Below, one piece after another: positions 1 through 13,281 of a stretch of DNA of 64,000 nt. The position numbers and the translations under genes were made by a program. Position 1 is the stretch's first letter. Each line of letters starts with the position of its first letter. Below the pieces are notes generated by a model. It did not search any database, was not told the DNA's origin, and worked only from the letters and a program-made list of their open reading frames with translations. The DNA lies in contig NC_089422.1 of NCBI RefSeq assembly GCF_013426205.1, forward strand, positions 5,208,001 to 5,272,000, written 5' to 3'. The stretch is from Metarhizium brunneum (Eukaryota > Ascomycota > Sordariomycetes > Hypocreales > Clavicipitaceae).

Positions 1-727
1 TTACCCATTACGGCACACATCTTACCGGCCGTGCATCCAAGTCAGACGCTTTTGTCCTGCAGCAATGCCAACCATTTCAAAACCCACATGCACCCGGGTA
101 CATTGTACCAGCATTCGCGTACGTACCTCTAGTATTGCTTGCCGCACCGACAAGTTGGTACCGCGCACATGGCACGTTCAGCTGAACGGTAGAATGGGTC
201 TTGTCTGGTATCAATGTTTCCCTGCGTTTCACTGTCAGGCGGACCTTGAATCTGCAGCTCAGCTCCTGATCCCTGTCGTGTTCTATATGTAGAACGGAGC
301 CAGCGTTTTGATCGTGCATGTGCATGATTTCCCCCGTACTTGGGATATTCATAGAAACAAGACCATCACAAGGCAATTTTTTCAGCTTCAGTGCGCTGCC
401 TTGGCATTGGATTGAAGAATACAAAGAGAATCGAGAATTTCCATCCTTGTCCAAGTAAGATACGCAGTAAATGGGTAGGTAATACTACAAAGTGTCAACT
501 TTAAGCCGTCGCGGTAGGAAACCACGAATCCAAACACCATTCCAAGCCAAAATCCCACCCGTGGTATCTCAAAGAAAGCCCCATCCGCCGCCTTCGCCCC
601 GAGACTGAATTACCCCAGGTCCCTCTTTTCTGCTCTTTCATCATCTGGTAGTAGCATTGGGCCTTTTGCCAGCTACTACTGAACTCTATATAGCGGCCAA
701 AGGCTTGTTTTTTTCTTTTCCGAGCGT
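1..727. other. Gene-free flank, nothing recognised
   Basis: I see no convincing coding region. The open frames here are short and have no recognisable family features. The right part is probably the 3' untranslated region of the minus-strand membrane-protein gene that ends at 728. Confidence 0.5.
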
Positions 728-1901
728 CTAGTCGCCGCCTACAAGACCCAGTCCAACGCCGGCAAACAACGCAGCTACAGCCCAAAGACTGGCATACGCA
801 GCAGCACCAGTCGATTCAATGCCGTACATGGTCTTGGTGCAAGCGAGATAAGTGCCAACAGTTGACAAAAGCACAGCAGCCGCCGTTCGTCGAATAACGA
901 CTTTGGTTTTGGCCGTGTATCCCCAAAAGTTCCAGCAAACAGTCTGGCCAAGCGATGCGCTCACAGGATCGAACTGCTCAATCTTGGCATCTTCCTCGGC
1001 CTTGCCGGTCTTGGCAAACGGTGCAAAGATGAACGTGCTGGCTGCAAGGCCGAACAAAACGGTAACGGGGAGAACGTCTGTATACGAAGCAGAGTAGGCG
1101 GGCTCGAGGCTGGGGAGGCCGCTGAAGTAAACGACGAGAATTCGAGGCATCAAGAAACGTAGTGACAGAACGAGCGTGACGGTGTAGATACCCGTAGATA
1201 GAATGGTGGTCAGTAGCTGCATGGGAATATCTAAAACGTCGCGATCCGCTCTCGTCGGCGACCCATAGGTTGAAGACAGAGGGCGGACTAGGTAGAATGG
1301 CAGCGCGACAGAGAGCACATCAACGGCCAATGCGGACAACGCCGTCGTAGGAGTGAGGTTGTAGAACGCCGCGAGCAAATAGAACTACACTCCGTAATCA
1401 ATGTGTCTGTCTTGGACGTGGGCAAGCTGCGAGTTTACACGTACCGTTGGACCGTGAGCCAGAATACTCGCAGCGCCTGCTTCGAGACTATCCAGCTTGC
1501 CAAACCATCCCACTGCCAACTCGAACCTGGCACCAGAGCATCAATACCACGGTACGGGTGCATGTTTCCGGTTGAAAAGGGTCAACTCACATTCTCCATC
1601 CCGCCACGAGTGCTACCTCTCCCCGTGTATCCTGGGTTCGGGTCAACAACTCCAGTTCCCCGTTTGACACCTGCGAAATAACCATGCGACCAAGGCTAGA
1701 TAAGGCAAAGTTCAGCGCGATGATCAAGGGGAACTGCACCGCAAAGGGAAGCTTGCCCTCCGTGGACTCGACGACCTCGGCTGCGGCCTCCTCCTCCTCC
1801 TCCTCCTCTGCAATCACAGCAGCATTCGCTTCCGCAGCTTTCTCTTCCGTTTTGCTAGTCGGAGTCGCATCCGGCTTTGTGCTTCGCCTAGTTGGCGCCA
1901 T
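728..1901 (-). CDS. Conserved fungal multipass membrane protein, function unknown
   Basis: Three exons read on the minus strand: 1591-1901, 1445-1526 and 728-1384, giving about 349 residues. Both introns start with good donors (GTGAGT, GTACGT) and end in CAG or TAG, and the frame continues across both joins. The start at 1901 is the ATG followed by APTRRS. Residues 1-50 are polar with a run of Glu and Ala, as in a cytosolic tail. The rest holds about six to seven hydrophobic stretches, for example around LPFAVQFPLIIALNFALSSL and the C-terminal VAALFAGVGLGLVGG. I do not recognise a catalytic motif. It looks like one of the conserved ascomycete membrane proteins without an assigned role. The gene model is fairly sure; the function is not known. 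Confidence 0.75.
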
Positions 1902-2980
1902 GGTTTCGGAGTACCTCGAATTGCCACCCAGCAAGGCTGGTAATACCTTCCTGCACAGACGTGTCCGGGAGAACGCGCGTCAACACCTTGGGAGAAAAAA
2001 AAGGAGCGTAATGGTCGGCAAAGTAGTTCGAGAAGATCAGCCTGCAATGACGAAACTACTGCGTGCGCGTTGCGACTCGGCACCAGACTTTGTGCTTCAA
2101 TCGGGTTCAGTTTTCGCGGGGGAAAAAGCAAGCTGGCTGAACACCAGCGGGGAAGTGACATCAGGTCGCTAGGACAACGTCTTTGACACTGGAGCTCGGC
2201 GGAAGAGCACGGCCAGTAGTCGTCTCCGCCACAGCTCCAGCTGTCTCCACAAACGGGCAGGGTTTGGAGCTCTCAATTTTTTCCTCCTTCCTCTTCAACA
2301 TTCAACGCTCGCTAACCTCAGCTTTAATTTTCTTCTTTTTCATTTTTCTGTAGGGCCATCAAACGACAGCTCGAGGAAATTATTTTCAACCCTACATGGT
2401 GAATAAACTTCAATTGCTTGTCAATTCCTTTCAATTGTGCCAAGTTAAAATTCGTTCACTCTACCGTGCGGGCTATCATGAATCGTGACGGGTCTGTTTT
2501 GAAACCTCTGTGCTTGCCAACCACGCCAGCTTCAACGACCAACGTGGGCAATTCGACACCTGCTCATCCTATCTCGACAGCTCGGCATACACCAGTGCGC
2601 CCCGCTCAAGGTACACGCCATCGTTTTTGCTAGGTAATTTCACATGAACAATTCATTTCATTTGGTATTTATTCGGGTGTACGCTCGACGCCTATCAGAA
2701 CCCTCACTTTAACCTCGTGGAGATGCAATCTCGTCTGCAAACAAGCGACGGCCCAAAATGACCGTGTGCAGAAAGGCCCTCCACTCTTCGGTGCTGAAGA
2801 TTGACGGCGGAGCTGAACCACCTCATACAGGTTGAGTATATCATGATACATATGAGACACCACGCCAGTCCTTCCATGTCAAGCCAAAAAACCCAACTCC
2901 ACAGCCATGGAACCCGGAGGCTCTTGCAAAACTGAAAATCATTGTATCCAAAGAGCAACAACATGGTGCTTCATTACAGC
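1902..2980. other. Intergenic region with pyrimidine-rich stretch
   Basis: This lies upstream of the membrane-protein gene and downstream of the C2H2 gene. Positions 2275-2355 on the plus strand are strongly pyrimidine-rich, contain GCTAACCTCAG, and end in TTTCTGTAG, resembling a 3' splice region or a core promoter. No coding exon follows that I can support. A 71-residue frame at 2418-2633 has no family features. Confidence 0.4.
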
Positions 2981-4518
2981 CTACTCCTCCATGCGACCGA
3001 AAACGCCATCGTCGTCTTCGTCACTCCGAGCACGCGACTGCATGTCGAAGTCATCATCACTGTCTTCCATCTTGACATCTTCACCCCCACGTCGCATCTC
3101 GCCTCGAGTAAAGCTCTCTGGCTGACGCTGGGGAAAACTGTTGATGAATCCCGCACTCGAAAACGAAGCAGCCTGGTCAAGGTACTGGGCTGGGACTGGT
3201 GGTACCGGGGGTGCATCTAGGGGCACAGTAACCGTGCCGTGGGATCCATTGTTGCTGTTGAAACTGCAGCTGAGCAGCTCGACTGCGGCAGCCAAGTCAC
3301 GGTCATCCTCTCCCGTGTGGTTGGCACCAGACGACGGTGGACGACGCTCGTGACTAGGCTGTCGGAAATGTCCAAAAGCCGAGCCCCTGGGAAGGCTACC
3401 AGAGACGGTGGACTGGTAGCTTCGAGCAAACCCAGCACCACTGCCGTCGCGATATGACAACCCGCTTAGACCAGATTCCTCCATCATGGGCGGCGGGGTA
3501 GTATCGGCCGAGCTTTGGCGTTCAACGTGGTCTGAGTAGCCTGAGGCAGCAGGCGATGAAGAATCCGGCTCGCTAGCAGAGTCCTTGGTTGACTCGGGCG
3601 GTGTTGCCGTGCTCTCCTTGTCGTTCATAGCGACAAGTACAGAGGCGGCTTCCAGAAGCTGCACTTGTTGGTGCTTGGAAATGAGCAGCTTCGACGTGAA
3701 GGACCATTCGGGGGTATGTTCCCACCTAGCCAAACAACGTCAGTATAGACTCCATCGTACGATTTGAATAACCACGTTCAACTATGCGGGACGATCACCC
3801 GACTTCGCGCGCCGCGCCCAAATCACGCAAAATGCAGTATGCGCCACTCACAAGTGCTTCGTCAAGCAACTGCTGTGCTTGTAACTCTTGCCGCACTTGT
3901 CACAGCGAACCTCGACACGGTTGCTCTTCTTGGGCTCCTTCACAAGGGGTGAACCGTCACTAGCTCGTCGAATGCGAGCCTGCTGAGACTTGTCATCCTC
4001 GTCTGCCGAAACGTCATTGCCGTCGTCGATAGCACTGTCGTGTACATCTTGCTTGATGTCGAGAATGGCCCCATTGGTTGGCAGACTAGCCGGAGGGGAG
4101 GGGAGACTGCCGACGAGGGATGTTTTGGCCAGAGCCGCCTTGGAAATGGTGTTTCGTCGGCCGCCGTTCGTGATGGGGATAGCAGCAATCTGCTCGCCGT
4201 TGGCAACGGCCGCGGTGAGAGCAGCCACGTTGGGACCGGGGTTCGTCACGGACTTGCGTCGGGTTACGCGGTGGTTCGCGTTGAGGGAAGAGGAGAGGAG
4301 GGAGTGAGAGTTGTTTCGAGCATGGGACCGGCTGGGTATCGCAGCGGCCGAGGGGCTCGACACGGACGGACGCTGAAGCGTCAATGGCCTGGAGGAGGGT
4401 TGCATTTCCTGATTGTGGGAGAAATAAAGTGGTCAGTACACACTGGAATCTCGCGAGAGCGGGATTCAAGCCTGCAAGGCATCCCCAAGACGACTGGTCA
4501 TACTTTTGAGGAGGCCAT
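2981..4518 (-). CDS. C2H2 zinc-finger protein with one finger, probable transcription factor
   Basis: Three exons on the minus strand: 4504-4518 (five codons), 3852-4408 and 2981-3725, giving about 438 residues. The first short exon is proposed because a GTATGA donor follows ATG GCC TCC TCA AAA, and a pyrimidine-rich acceptor ending CAG at 4409 restores the frame; otherwise the start is Met at 4405. The single classical finger C-x2-C-x12-H-x3-H (CDKCGKSYKHSSCLTKHLWEH region) lies at about residues 175-195, and the second intron falls inside it, just before the last histidine. The flanks are Ser, Pro and Asp/Glu rich and probably disordered, with an acidic C-terminal tail. Conserved sequence continues directly after the finger (HTPEW...LLEAASVLV). 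A nuclear regulatory role is inferred from the finger. Targets are unknown. Confidence 0.8.
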
Positions 4519-7500
4519 TGCCAACGACTTGGGTAGCTCGGAGAAGCGAGGCGACAGACGCTGGACCGTCACGAGATGGGAAATGCCGCAAGACGGTCGG
4601 TCTCGTTGATACAGCGTTGTTTAATGTAAAGTGTCTGTGGGCGAAGGTGTCAATGTTGGGATTTGCTGGATGTTGGAGAGTGACTAGGCTTCACAAAAAT
4701 GCAGAGCGGGCGAGAAATAATATTTTGGGACAGACTCACAGACTGGCCGTGGGGGCGTGGTGTGTGTGTGCGTGTGTGTGTGCGTGTGAGGCAGTAGAGA
4801 GGGGGGGTGTGCGCAAGTGTTACGTGAATTGACGGTGCCTCAGCTCTTGCGATTATCGGGATCGCAATGGAGTCGACGGAGAAGAGTGGCAACTGTTTGT
4901 CGTTGAGTTGAGGCTGGTGCGTGGTCCAGTGCTAGTAGCCTGGCAGTACGGAGTTCGTATGCCATTATTACGGGACATGTGGATGCCCAACATTGAACTG
5001 TGTCTGTCTCTGTGACTCCGTTTTGGAACGCTCAAGTGTCGAGCACCCGGTATCTACAACCGTGCCCAGAAGTGAAGTCGAGCTGTCCTGGTACGTACTA
5101 CAAGAATAACCTGTATGTACTTATGTATCGACATGTCTGTCAAGATGCCCAAGGGAATCACTACATGAACGCCGCGCGGGGCGCCTGTCAACATCTGGAC
5201 GGTCAATGGCATTGGAGTCTCGAGCTGACGGCGCTGGCCAAGACCCAGAAGTATTATTCCAGTGTCTTCCAAACGCTGGGGCCGCCGACGCCCGCGCCCG
5301 CGCCCTCGCTCCGACGACGGGGCGGGGTGGGGATAGAGGCCGCGGGTTATTGGCGTTGAGCCACCCTAGCTGATCATCAGGTCGTCGTGGCCGCGAGGGC
5401 GTGCGGGTGTGAAGCGTGTGAAGCTGGGCGAGGAGACGAGCGGTGCTGAGTGGGTGGATTGGGGTGGGTGGAGGGAGGAATTGAAGGCTGATGGATGGAT
5501 CCAGCGATGTCCCACGCCAGCAGGGCCGACAGCGGTGCCAGGCCCAGGCAATGAATGCCCAGACGGAGCAGGAGCAGCGAAAGGACGACTGAGGCGTCGA
5601 GCGAATGAGGTCTCGAGGCGCGAGGGGGGGGAGGGTGTGAGGGGAGCAACGGCCCAAGGCGCGCTGTTAGAGGGAGAAGCACAGCGTGCGGCCGCCTGAT
5701 CCAACTCGGGCCTGGCTGAGCAGCCAAGGTCCAGCTTGACAGTCGAGCTCGGAAAGCCGACGACAATTCAAGGGACGAGATGTTCCGTATTATGTATGTG
5801 GGATGGGAGAGGGTGCCTCTGGCGTGACGTTTGGTACGGGCAGCACGAAGTGTGCAGCAACGACATGCCATGGCTGCAGTTGATGATGATACAACAGGTC
5901 TGGTGGTTTGATTGATTGCATGGGGTCGAGTACAACATGGGTATGGCGGGCTGGCAGGTAGCTGGAGGAGCTGGACGCTTCAATGTCCGGTCTGGTTCAA
6001 ATGTTTGCTGCTGGATCACAGTCTGGTGGCATTGACGGCAAGTCCAGCTGAGGCTAGGCCAGTACGGTGTCCCGCTGAGGACAAGGTGGCACTGTGGTAA
6101 AACAGACTGTCTGGTGGTGGGCGGACGCGCTACAGAGTAATGTAACCGCCTAGTAGTTCCTAACAAGTACCAGACCCAGCGGACATTTGAAGAACACAAA
6201 CTGGTGGTCACTGGCCATTCTTTACCAACAAAAAGGTGCGCCGGTTGACATGTGTGAGTGCGACCTGGACAGACTGCAAAGGCGCTTCAGCCGAGGGTCT
6301 CAACCATTGTCGTCCAGCCAAGTATTGGCAGTGGGACGGAACATTGAACCTTGATGAAACATGAAAGGGACTCGCCCTCCCTGCTGGGCCGCAGCCAGCA
6401 CCCAAGCTCAAGCTGTTCCTTTATTAGGCACCAGACCGGACGTCCATAGCATTCATGATGTTCAAAGCCCAGTCCGCCCGCCCGTCCCTACGGCGCTGGG
6501 TCACGACGCTTGGTTCCCGACCAGCTCAGACTGCAGACTGGCCCCCCTCTTGGGCCAATGCTCTGCATCCGAGCCGGCCGGACACAGCCAAGGCACGATT
6601 GGATTCTATTGGTGCCAGATTCTTTGAATCGGTTCACCTCACCGGCCCAGCGCGGCTCAGGAGAAATCGAAACGCAATCGGGGCCGGGGCCAAGAAATTA
6701 ATTAAGCATCTTTCTTCTTCTCTCCTCCTCGTGGCTCTGATACAGGCTTTCAGGCACAAGCCCGGTACGGACTAAATTCTCAGGTGGCTCACATGACGGA
6801 CGCCAAAGCTGCGACGCTGCGAAGAATGCGACGCGACGGGCCTAGCTCGAGGTCCCGATGCCAGGTGTTTGGAAAGCATGATGTGCCCTCTGCGAAGCCC
6901 ATCACGAGGAGGGGGGTCGCTGGATCATGTCAATGCCGCAGCTGACTTTGGGACAGCATGGCCTCGGGGTACTTTGTAATTTTGCCTACGTGTATTCCAT
7001 GTCGTCAAACCTTCAATGTCTAGGTGATTATCAGAAACTGCTGGCCGGCGACGACGACGGCCACCACCAGACAATCAGCGGCCACCGGGGGCAAAACCAC
7101 CCGACAAGGTTACTACTGAGAGCCCGTCTCTCTCCCATCCATTCAACCAGTTGACATTTCTCTGGTGTGGTGGCACGGGAGCGGACACTTGGAACGCCGC
7201 CCGTTTTGGGGACACCACAACTTCCTCTCAAGTCCACGTGATGCGCGCAAGAGGTTCGACGATCCGTTTGGGTTCGCGCGGGGAAAGGCGAGGAGAAGAA
7301 GAAAAATCGCCGTCAGGTTCCTGAACCTGTATGTATGTATGTACTTACCCGCCGGGGCGGCTTGGGCATGTCATGCATAAGTTATTTGTGGCTACAGACA
7401 AAGTCCAGCTTCAGGTGTAATACAACATGGCACGCTGCATCATGGTGCCTTTTCATTCGTCCAGGCATCATCAGCATTGTGTCGCCAGGATAAAATGCCG

Positions 7501-10500
7501 CTCTCAGTGTTGGCATTCGTGCATGCCTTTTTTTTTCCCTCTCTCTTTGGGCTCGGCTCGGTTTCTGGTTTTGTTGGTTTGCCACCATGTCAAAGCATAT
7601 TGTTATCAAAGCCCCAACCCTAATCGCTGATGATGTTCTAACTCAAAGCCCTCATTTAGACGCGACAAGTGCCACGGCCAAGCGGCCAGCCAAGTGGACA
7701 CTTTGCTGAGCTGCTTCGAGGCCGCGGTCTGGTGGATCTCCAAGGCGGCTCTCCGCAATTTAGATGCACGACCAGCATTCGTGCAGTAGGCGGCTTTTGA
7801 CCTGCTTCGGCGACGGAGTAGTATCAATACTCTGTGAAGACGGCGTATAATATCGCCAGGGCCGAACTGAATAGGAAACTTGAGGAACATCGATCCCCGA
7901 CGCAACACACGTTTCTGTGAGATTGAGATGCGCGAGTTGATGCTGGATTTGCATATTCTCCATGGTGCACGAGTTGGACAACATTGAATGGTCGGCTGCT
8001 GTTGGTGGGCTTTTTGGCGAGGGGTAGGAACATGGAGCTAGAAGGCGGGGTACGGAGGCCTGGTGCTTTGTAACCGGCAAGCGTGGCGGGGGAATTAGAC
8101 AAGGGGGTTATTCCCATCAATTGAGCTAGTAGCACTATCGAAAAGACATGAAGCTTGGTGCTCGGCGGGCATGGGATCGAGGCAAAATCCGGGGATACGG
8201 CCATTCCGCAGGAATTACCAATCGCCGGTGCAGAGCGGTGTCACGGCCAGCGAGCTACCCGACGACATTAATATTCTCAGGTGCGCGTTTGCACCAGACC
8301 TCAGAGGAGGAACCTAATGTGCCTGGTGCTACTATCAATTCAAAGTTGACTGAGCTGTCAAGACGTTCAGAATTGAGTCGATGCAACATGACATGTTAAA
8401 ACCCGCAAGATAAGCACGACTACAGGCCGGCACGAACGAACCGAGCAGCCCGCCAAAAAAAAGTGTCACCAAGCTTTTTATTCCCCTTTCGCAAATGTTC
8501 CCTGTCTTTTTCCTCATGGCCTCTTACACGCAGCGGGCCTTTGTGCGCGTAGCTCAGACGGGACCCAGCGCAAGTCGGCCATCCCTAGCAGAACACATGT
8601 CTGGTACATCTAGACATCTCACAAGCAACCCTGGTTCTTCATCCGTAAATCACATCTTCTTCGTATCTACGAGAGGCACAAAATCGCCACCACAATGGAA
8701 TCCAACGAAAAAAAAAGCCAGTGTTTTACTAAAGCCTTGAAATTTTTCAAACTTCCACAACTTTTTTTTGGGCTCAAATGCCGCCATAATCGTCATCATG
8801 AGCTCACGCCCCCCAATAGTAATACTCATACAGCGCACATGCATCTACCGAGGGGAAATTCGTCAAGTGAAATGGCCAGTTTCTGGGGCGTGCAAAGGAA
8901 CTGCGAGCCAGACGTGGCTTGGGTCTGCTGGCCAAAAGGCGTCCCTTTTCGGCTGGTGCCTTGATGAGGACACGCCGCCTGCTGCAGGGCGGGATTGGTT
9001 GGATGGATAGGGGCGTGGCTGCGCTGGTGTGGGAGAAGATTGGAAGGAGGGGGACGAGGTGAGGAGGCCATGGATGGTCAGGGAATTTTTTTTTAATTTT
9101 TTTTTTTTTTTTAGAAATTAAGTGCAAATTCATCCTGTCCGCGGTGCTCTGCTGCACTTGCGAATGGGAATGGAAATGCACGTAGGTTGAATTGCATTGT
9201 TTGATGGAATTGGCGTACGGATAATTCTTCTCATGTACATGTTAGTTGGGGCATGGTGGGCAATAGCTTCCTTGCAGCTTGCATGACTGTACCCTCATGA
9301 GCAACTTTGACAGGAAGAAAAAAAAATTAAAGGCCAAAGACGCTCGCCCTGCAACTGCCGTGGTGTGCCTGGTTTCACCTCCTTCTATGGCTTTGTTCGA
9401 AACAGAGTGCATAGCGCATATCCGAGCTATGCGCCGTCTGTTTCCAGCGCACCCAGGGCTGAAACTCCATTGGTGCCCGGCCTGTATTCATGCGAGACGG
9501 GGTTGAAGATTTATGCCGCCCTTGGTGGTGGTGCTGGTTGTGGTGCCGGTCGCGACCTGACGGAGGGCAACACGGCGGTTCAGGTGCGAGCGAACAGTTA
9601 ATGCACGAGGCAAAGTCGAGAATTGACTTTGCAAAAAAAAAAAAAAAAATACACATGCAAACATTGCTGGCCGATGACAATATCGGCACAGCAGGATCAA
9701 GCGTGGCGGCACAATTCGTGTGCATAAATTCGCAATTCATAACTTGTTACGGACTACGGAGTATATATATCCCATTTCGGCCTTGGGCCAAACCACCTCA
9801 CGAGATGGTGCGAGCTGCCGGTCCTTCGGATGCCCTCACGAACATCCCTCCCCTTCAAGGACGACGTTCCTGACTACGCACAAGGCCTGGAACGGAACCG
9901 ACTCGATTGCACACGCCCATCGGACGGAGAACTAGCCCGGCACACTCTGGCAAGTCGGAGCTCTTTCCCGCCCGGCAGCAGCGAGCATCAGCACTCCTTT
10001 GAGAAGCGCTGCATGAACGAGGCCATCCCTGCAATACCGTGTTGGCAGCTCTTTTTCTTGCAGGCGTCTCTCTTTCACACTGGTTATTTTGGAACCAGAC
10101 CCAATTGTGTGGCCTTCTTCTTTTATGTTTTTGTATCCCTTCGTGTCTACCCCCCCTTCCCACTCTTTTTTTTTTTTTGTTGATGAAGCAATTTCGCCAA
10201 TTCCCTCTTTGTGTCGGTAAAAGCACCTCTTCCCGTTTCCAGATCTTGTCCTTTGTTAAATGGCCGCCCGACCGACCATCGGCGGGACCGTACTAGCGGC
10301 TATCCACAAAACAAGACAGAATCCATTTTTACGAATCTCGATCCTCGAGAAGCTCTAATTTGGGGTTATGCCCGGGGGACGCACGGGGCCGGATCGAAAG
10401 CTCCCTTTAAGTGAAGGGGTGCAACCCACGCCGGAGCCTTTGTTGAGGGCTTTTTTTCCTGTTCTGGTAACCCTTGGTCTTGCGATGGTGAATGAGCCGC

Positions 10501-11497
10501 TATTGTAGTGTGTATCGGCCGAGTGGGTGGCATCGGAGCTGAAGAGATTGACGGGGAGGAGATTTTTTTTCTTAATTTTTCTTTCAGGGTCACGAGGGCT
10601 TTGGGGTTTCGTGCTGTTTTGGATACAACTTAGTCCGCCAGTTGCGGCTAAGCGACTCGGAGTTTTGAGTATGGTGTCTGATGGGCGTCCGGACTATACC
10701 AAGCACCAATTGGTGAGGCGACACCCTCCAGCTGGAGACTGTTTTGCTTTTGACTACTTACTTCTTCTCCCATGATACTGCAACACGAGGTGTTCCGACC
10801 GCTTCCCGAGCAGGGTCCTCACACTTGAGAGTTCTCGACTACATGTGTCTTGCACCAGAGTCTCGGCGTCTACTAGCGTTTTGCGATAAAGACATGCGCA
10901 TTCCCGATCTACTAGTCTTTGAAATTGCCATGAAATTAATCGTTTGATACAAGGGGGATAGAGAATAACCCCCAGCCTTGGGAACGGGCAACGGCAATGG
11001 GTTGGGCAAGCGCAGGCCAAGTTTAGATGAGTATTGCCGAAACCTTGAAATGAAAACATGGGTCGGACTAGATACGGCTTGTAATAGTATAGCCGCGCCT
11101 GGGGACTGAGGTAACCAAAGATTAAGGTAAGGGTAGTACGCCAAGAGACCCAGCCAATATAAGACACTGACTGGAGGGACGACTCGGGAGTGTTGGTGTC
11201 TTGGATCGGGTAGTGAGGCCGTCTCTTTGCTTGGACCGTTTACAGATAATTCGTGGGCTCCGATGGGAAATATCCCTTATTTATGGGGGACTAGTACCAT
11301 CTTCTTTACACCATATCCCGGCATTGATGAGAATCTTCATGTCGGTGCAAACTTCAGATGAGACTTTGTTAACAGAAACAAAATGAACACGGCACATTCA
11401 GGGGCTGAATCGACATGGACAGCGGTGATTGTATAAGAAGAGGCTACTAGTAAAAGCAGGGCAGCCAAGTAACTGCAGACTCTCCGGTAGATTGGTT
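4519..11497. other. 7 kb region without a supportable gene
   Basis: This lies upstream of the C2H2 gene and downstream of the MFS exporter. It contains many short frames in all phases but none with family features, signal peptides or splice-joined continuity. It holds a GT-rich microsatellite (4760-4788), a T/A homopolymer tract (9085-9112), an A17 run (9633-9649), a T13 run (10166-10178) and one TACGGAGTA motif (9765-9773). The GC-rich part at 5280-5700 gives overlapping Pro/Ser-rich frames that look like composition artefacts. The simplest reading is a long regulatory and 5' leader region for the C2H2 gene, possibly with noncoding transcripts. Confidence 0.5.
4760..4788. repeat. GT-rich microsatellite
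   Basis: An alternating TG tract interrupted by CG steps, upstream of the C2H2 gene. It may be polymorphic in length. Confidence 0.8.
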
Positions 11498-13281
11498 TCA
11501 TTGACAGTCATGTACTTTGATTCCATCCGACGCTTCAGACGCTTTAGATGCCTCGCGCTCTACGCTCGATACATTGATAGCAACAACAGCAACAGCAGCG
11601 GACCCAAACAAGCACCCTGTCATTAGAAAAGGCAGTCCGATCCATACACCGTCCATGTTCATGCCTAGTCGAAACGATGCCGCGAGGAGAGGTCCTGCGA
11701 AAATCGACCCCATGCTCTCAAAGACACTCATTATAGTATACATGGTATTGACGTGACGCTTGTCAACAATTGACGCGAGTAAGCTCCGGAGAAGAGGGGG
11801 GTAGCCATTCCCCAAGGCAAACAGCGCAAGGCCAACAGCCATCAAGCCGACTGTTTCTGACAGGCCCATGGTGAATGCGCCCAAGGTGGACATGGATACG
11901 CTGATGCGTGCCAGCCAAAGGGTTCTGCTTTGGGTAGCCAGTGTTGTTTTGCGGGCGAGCGTTTGGCTAGCCACGGGGAGAATGACCGTGAGGAGCGTGA
12001 GAGTAAAGAATGCATGGAGACAGAGCACGAGGCCAGCCTGCCGTAGGTTAATATAACCAAATCAGGAGCGACCCCTGTTGTCCCAAACATGCAAAACACA
12101 CAAGTGGCATGGCGAAATCGAAATGCTCACCTCGGACCACGACCACCCGTATCGTTTCGTAATATACTGAAGAATAATCTCTTGCGCCAGGCGGCCAAGG
12201 CTCGTGACGAGAAAGGTGAGAAGCAACACGACAACGAGGATATTATCTCGCGCAAACCACACCGCGGCTTTCGCCACCCCATCAGCTGGTGATGGCGAGC
12301 CGTCTGCGCCTGGGCCCGACTCTCCTGGGCCTCTTCGGTCTTGGCGTGCTCTAGAACCGGACTCTTAGCAAGCATCATCCGGGGGATGAAAAAGGCCACG
12401 GCAGTCGCTAGCCAGAGACACCCCAGGCCGCAGTACACGGGAAGCCAAGTATCGACGTTGATGAGGACATACACCAAAGGACTGGCGACCAGTTGGCTCC
12501 CGAGGACCGCGGCGGCAATGTACATGAAAACAAGCGATCTACAGAGGTCAGCCGCACCCTTGTTATCGACCATTTACTCCGTACAGCTGTACCTTTTCCT
12601 CTCGCTCACAACGCCGCTGACAATCGCAAAGGTGACGGCGTTAAAGACGGGCGCGCCGCCGCCAACCAAGGCAAACGCAGATCCCAGCCAGACCAGACGC
12701 GGAGAAAAGACGGACGGCAGCGAGCCTGGCAGAGTTGTTTATTTTCGAAATTGAAGCAAGGACAGGTAAAAGCAGGAAATACGAGACGCACAAACAAGAA
12801 CGGTGAAGCTGCCGGCCATGGCGCCGCCCAGCACGGACAGGCCGAGGACAAGCTCTCTCCCGTACGCGTCTGCCATGATGCCGTACGGCACGGCGGTGAC
12901 GAGGCCGGGGATCGTGTCGAAAGTGACCTGCCACCCGCGGATAAAGGACAGCTCCGACTGGACCGCCGTGTCCTTGCAGCGGGCGTCACTGGCCCCCGGT
13001 GCGGCGGGTGAGACATTGTGGCAGATGATGCCCTCGAGGACCTGGTTCATCGGGATGGCGATGAGGTACAGGCCAACCTCGAGGAGGATGTTGAGTGCGA
13101 AGCAGGCCGTGACGGCGCTCGAGGGGCGAAACGCAGACTTGCTGCCGTGAGGAGCTTGAGCTAGAGCGTCGTCATTGTTGCTGTGGGAGTCTGTTTTTAT
13201 TAGAGGCTGCTGCTCATTGTCGGTCAAGTCGGCGCTGCGCCTGATATCCGGCGGCGCGAGCCCGTCGTCGAGTCGTGTCAT
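11498..13281 (-). CDS. MFS transporter, probable exporter of the RiPP cluster (frame break)
   Basis: Exons on the minus strand: 12792-13281, 12593-12725, 12131-12538 and 11498-12037. The first two joins and the last join keep frame with good splice sites (GTGCGT, GTACAG, GTGAGC donors). The product would be about 520 residues with roughly 12 hydrophobic segments. The MFS signature G-x3-D-x2-GR is present in exon 1 (GIMADAYGRE). The start at 13281 is the first Met of a polar N-terminus (MTRLDDG). Within exon 3, between about 12260 and 12375, the reading frame shifts in the central cytosolic loop between helices 6 and 7. Only a 38-nt intron with a poor donor (GTCCGG) would repair it; otherwise this is an indel or a sequencing error. 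The gene is the last of a head-to-tail minus-strand series with the tyrosinase and S41 protease genes, so peptide export or self-protection (UstT-like) is inferred. Substrate is unproven. Confidence 0.75.

Noticed and set aside
2418..2633. 71-codon frame after a splice-like pyrimidine tract
   Set aside because: No conserved content and no second exon that fits. Kept only as a note in the intergenic entry.
5121..5871. Overlapping Pro/Ser/Arg-rich frames on the minus strand
   Set aside because: They arise from GC-rich low-complexity DNA and overlap in several phases without conserved blocks.
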